Position numbers and translations under genes: made by a program. Below the pieces are notes generated by a model. That model had not been told where the DNA came from. It did not search any database and saw nothing but the letters and a program-made list of their open reading frames with translations. DNA of 64,000 bases from JAAFHB01 sp038236995 (lineage in GTDB: Bacteria > Bacteroidota > Bacteroidia > Bacteroidales > Prolixibacteraceae): the NCBI GenBank assembly GCA_038236995.1, contig JBBRZE010000015.1:12369-76368 (forward strand), written 5' to 3'. Below are positions 60,944 through 64,000 of this stretch, in pieces (within the stretch, counting starts at the first letter, position 1; each line of letters begins with the position of its first letter).

Positions 60944-61870
60944 ATGGAGAAGATTTTAATTACCGGAGCAACCGGCAATGTTGGTTTAACCACCCTTAAA
61001 TTGCTGGAAAGTAAAAATTATCCCGGTATTGAGGTTGTTGCTGCCGTCAGGGACATTGAGCGGGCAAGGAAAATAGAAGAGATCGCCAACTGCAATTTTT
61101 GTCATTTTGAGTTTGATGAACCATCTACTTATGACAAAGCGCTTGAGGGGGTTACAAAAATTGTGCTGATTCGTCCAAACCAGGTTTCGGATGTTTCAAA
61201 GTATATTTTCCCTTTTCTGGCCAAGGCAGAGCAGCTCGGCGTAAAACATATCGTTTTCATTTCGATTGTCGGAGCTGAACGCAACCGAATTTTTGCCAAT
61301 CACCGTACCGAAAACCACTTTAAAAAGCTGAGTATTCCTTCAACTATTCTGCGTCCTTCCCTTTATATGCAGAACCTTTCAACATTACATCGTCATGATA
61401 TTCAGTATAATGACAAGATTAATATCCCGGGAGGTGCAGGTCTTGTCAATTATATTGATGTCAGAGATGTAGCTGAAGCAATCGTTACTGTGTTGATGAT
61501 TCCCGGCCATGAAAATCAGGCTTACGAAATTACCGGCCCAGAGGTGATGGATTTTTATCAGATTGCAAAGATTTTTTCTACTGAATTGGAACGTGAGATC
61601 AAATACACACGACCATCGGTTATAAAGTTTGTCCGCCAGAAATTATTGGATAAGAAGATGTTACTTTATGTACTTACGCTTTCCTTGCTCTATAATGCAG
61701 TTCGGGGTGGGAAAATGAATTATACCAATGATGTCTTTCGCAGCATCACAGGACACGATCCACGTTGTCTTTCCGATTTTGTCCATGAATACAGAGCTTG
61801 CTGGATAAAACCGGAAATAAAAGAGCAAGTCGGACGCGCGAAAAGAAGTTTACATCTGCCACATATTTAG
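60944..61870 (+). CDS. NmrA-like NAD(P)-binding Rossmann protein
   Basis: 308 residues from ATG 60944. The dinucleotide-binding motif GATGNVG is at the N-terminus (MEKILITGATGNVG). ILRPSLYMQNLS and NYIDVRDVAEAIVTVLM are typical of atypical short-chain dehydrogenases of the NmrA/TMR group, which either reduce small substrates or act as redox sensors. The C-terminal part (about 215-300) is helical. No substrate can be inferred. The gene precedes the alginate lyase pseudogene by 8 bases, so they may share a transcript. Confidence 0.85.
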   Translation: MEKILITGATGNVGLTTLKLLESKNYPGIEVVAAVRDIERARKIEEIANCNFCHFEFDEPSTYDKALEGVTKIVLIRPNQVSDVSKYIFPFLAKAEQLGVKHIVFISIVGAERNRIFANHRTENHFKKLSIPSTILRPSLYMQNLSTLHRHDIQYNDKINIPGGAGLVNYIDVRDVAEAIVTVLMIPGHENQAYEITGPEVMDFYQIAKIFSTELEREIKYTRPSVIKFVRQKLLDKKMLLYVLTLSLLYNAVRGGKMNYTNDVFRSITGHDPRCLSDFVHEYRACWIKPEIKEQVGRAKRSLHLPHI

Positions 61871-61878
61871 CTTCCTGA

Positions 61879-63045
61879 ATGAGAAATACAATTTTTTTAG
61901 GGTTGATATTTCTTTGCTGCTCCTTGTATTCGCAGGAATTTAAGGCATTTGGTAGCATTTTGGATAAGCACGAAAATACAGCAATTCTTAAATCTGCTCA
62001 ACTGTTTTTGGATACTCTTCCACAAACGGTAACGGCTGTCAATTGTCTGCGGAGTGCTGGAACTGTCCACGACTACTATTCTGAAGGTGATTATTGGTGG
62101 CCGGATTCCAAAAATCCGGAAGGACCCTATATTCAGCGAGATGGAGAATCAAATCCCGAAAATTTTGTTGCTCATCGCGAAGCTGTCTTTCGTCTGTCCA
62201 ACATTGTCGGGACCCTCACTTCAGCTTTTCTTCTGACAGAAGACCCCAAATATATCAATGGCATTCAAAATCATTTAAATGCATGGTTTATTGAGCCGGC
62301 AACCCGTATGAACCCTGATATGTTGTATTCCCAGGCAATTAAAGGGCGTTTCACTGGCCGATCCATTGGTCTGATCGCCGCGATACACTTGATCGAAGTT
62401 GCACGTTCTGTAAAAATTCTGCACGAATCGAAGGCGATTGATAGCGAGGTTTACTCGGGAGTAACATTGTGGTTCGGTCAGTTTCTTAATTGGATGTTTA
62501 CCCATCCTTATGGCATTGATGAGATGAATGCCAAAAATAACCATGGTACCTGCTGGGTGATGATGGCATCTGCATTTGCTGATCTGACAGGCGATTCCGC
62601 AAAGTTGGAATTTTGTCGGACGCGATTTAAAGAAGTTTTGTTGCCCAATCAAATGGCTGCTGACGGTTCTTTTCCGCTCGAAATCAAACGGACAAAACCT
62701 TACGGTTATTCATTATTTAACCTCGATGCGATGTCCACCATCTGCAAGATACTTTCGACCCCAACGAATGATTTGTGGCACTTTACGACAACCGATGGCC
62801 GGAACATTGGTAAAGCCATCTAATTTATGTTTCCCTTTGTTGCAGATAAAAAATCATGGCCTTTTCCCGCAGATATCATGTATTGGGATGAGTGGCCGGT
62901 TCGCCAACCTTTTTTGCTTTTTGGAGCCCAGGCATTTCATCAGCAGAAATACCTTGATCTTTTTCTAAGCCTAAAACGCGATTTTACAGTTTATGAAGTG
63001 ATCCGGAATGTACCTATCCGGCATCCACTTTTGTGGGCAAGATAG
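61879..63045 (+). pseudogene. alginate lyase-family gene interrupted by one stop codon
   Basis: A signal peptide (IFLGLIFLCCSLYS) starts a frame of 389 codons with a single internal TAA at 62821-62823. Upstream are DYWWPDSKNPEGPYIQRDGE and AKNNHGTCW, hallmarks of the alginate-lyase domain (PL5-like fold). Downstream in the same frame, FMFPFVADKKSWPFPADIMY, DEWPVRQPFLLFG and VIRNVPIRHPLLWAR are the normal C-terminal end. Relatives usually have Glu at the stop position (KAIEFMFPF), so one G-to-T change (GAA to TAA) explains it. It could also be a sequencing error, or two pieces still translated. Confidence 0.85.
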
Positions 63046-63591
63046 AATTCAACTCAATATTCAAACCCTGTATCCATCTCCGCACCACTCTTTTTACCTG
63101 AACAATCAGAACAAGATTTGTTTATAAAAAATATAAGGTGAGTCCATTTGTTTCCTTTCATTTTAATTTACGGATGAGACCTATATCATATGCCATAAAA
63201 CCATTGTTGTCAATTTTTGAAGTGTCGTTTATTTTTAAAGCAGTCAATACCGAATGTTAATGAATTTATATTCAATAACGGATTGTATTCTGGATTCGGA
63301 GAGAATTGGCTTTAACCTGAGGAGTTAGCTAAATAATGAAAATTTTCAAAGCTTAGTATCTTTAATAGAAATTGTAGGTCTTAGCAGCCAGGCTTGCTAA
63401 ATAGTGTGATTTTTGCATTGAGCTAACAAGTTATTTCTCAGTTATTTATTATAATTATATTTTAATTTTTGAAAATTAAGATATGGGGTGATACGCGTTT
63501 ATAAACATTCTAAATTAGAAATTAATTGACATTAATTGATTACTATTTAGTCCGGATTTCGTTAAATTATACATATCTAATACAGCCTGTC
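63046..63591. other. noncoding AT-rich gap
   Basis: 546 bases without ORFs of note. TTTATATTCAAT at about 63269 also occurs at about 53138. No perfect -7 box and no strong hairpin was found. It must hold the promoter of the last gene. Confidence 0.5.
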
Positions 63592-64000
63592 ATGAAAACT
63601 ACACAAATTTTACTTCTGTTTGTTTTTTTTATGTCTTCTGTCAATCTTAATGCCCAGATTGACGTAAAAGCGAAAGCAAAAGACCAAACAAACAACCGGG
63701 CTAACAACAAGGTCGATAAAACTATCGATCAAGGCCTTAATAAAGTTGAAGATGGTGTTAAGAACCTTTTCAAGAAGAAAAAGAAAACGGAAAGTAATGA
63801 TCAGCAAGTAGAACAAAATGAAGGGGCAAAACCTGAAGTTCAGGAACAGGTAAAACCGGTTTCCGCAGGAACACCATCTCTGGCAGCCTATTCCAAATTC
63901 GATTTTGTTCCGGGCGAAAAAGTCATTTTCTATGAAGACTTCAGCCAAGATGCCATTGGCGATTTCCCGGCTCTTTGGAATACCAATGGATCTGGCGAGG
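63592..64000 (+). CDS. secreted OmpA-family-like protein (5' part)
   Basis: The ATG at 63592 begins a signal peptide (MKTTQILLLFVFFMSSVNLNA), and the frame stays open to the end of the window (136 codons). A charged, repetitive segment (about 25-95: VKAKAKDQTNNRANNKVDK, KKKKKTE) leads to SKFDFVPGEKVIFYEDFSQD and DFPALWNTNGSGE. That last block precedes the OmpA-like domain in a group of Bacteroidota envelope proteins I recall. The peptidoglycan-binding domain itself would lie beyond the window, so the family is tentative. Confidence 0.65.
   Translation, partial: MKTTQILLLFVFFMSSVNLNAQIDVKAKAKDQTNNRANNKVDKTIDQGLNKVEDGVKNLFKKKKKTESNDQQVEQNEGAKPEVQEQVKPVSAGTPSLAAYSKFDFVPGEKVIFYEDFSQDAIGDFPALWNTNGSGE

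Overview
The window looks like chromosomal DNA of a Bacteroidota bacterium, most likely an environmental Bacteroidales/Marinilabiliales relative; this is inferred, not shown by a marker gene. The reasons are type IX secretion genes (porU, gldJ), a SusC/SusD pair with ECF sigma and FecR-type anti-sigma, a DUF4492-cydAB cluster, a fused ResB-CcsA cytochrome c synthase, GH127 and alginate-lyase type enzymes, and several promoters of the Bacteroidota form TAnnTTTG. No rRNA, tRNA, CRISPR array, insertion sequence or prophage was found.

Layout. 1-13.8 kb: end of rpmE2, lon behind a possible sigma-54 promoter, a methyltransferase, ispF, then porU divergent from gldJ-murF, cca, a 21-bp minisatellite and an MBL-fold hydrolase. 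14.3-21.5 kb: sigma factor - FecR - SusC - SusD on the minus strand, with no degradative enzyme beside them. 21.6-34.5 kb: a respiratory island. DUF4492-cydA-cydB and an unlisted 37-codon CydX-like ORF run left. Eleven genes run right: HMA lipoprotein, Tat-exported Fe-S protein, NrfD-like membrane protein, mono-haem cytochrome c, DoxX-like protein, SCO, cytochrome oxidase I, III, IV and II (II carries a cytochrome c domain) and haem O synthase. 34.5-45.6 kb: housekeeping genes (AI-2E family transporter, tex, ssb, Nif3, MerR, M23 peptidase, alaS) and a truncated sigma-factor remnant. 45.8-46.3 kb: a ParE-like toxin with its antitoxin. 46.5-49.5 kb: ccsBA. 49.6-64 kb: a looser accessory region with a Tat-exported toroid-like enzyme, 41-bp hairpin repeats, a DUF6261 protein, a decayed ORF, a hexapeptide acyltransferase, a Bro-N gene with a 35-bp palindrome, GH127, an acyl-CoA ligase, an NmrA-like protein, an alginate lyase broken by one stop codon, and the start of an OmpA-family-like gene.

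Working together. The most interesting block is 25.2-34.5 kb. It places a small Fe-S/NrfD/cytochrome c module, resembling a stripped-down alternative complex III, in one operon with an A2-type caa3 oxidase. This suggests a compact quinol-to-oxygen route that needs neither bc1 nor the full ActABCDEF set. CcsBA would mature its haem c proteins, SCO and perhaps the HMA lipoprotein would supply copper, and the divergent bd oxidase would serve low oxygen. Noncoding signals worth attention are the paired GGGTACAA/TTGTACCC palindromes at the Bro-N gene, four ATAACCGGAT-type boxes next to ssb, the two tandem-repeat families, and a 13-bp inverted repeat between the two oxidase operons.
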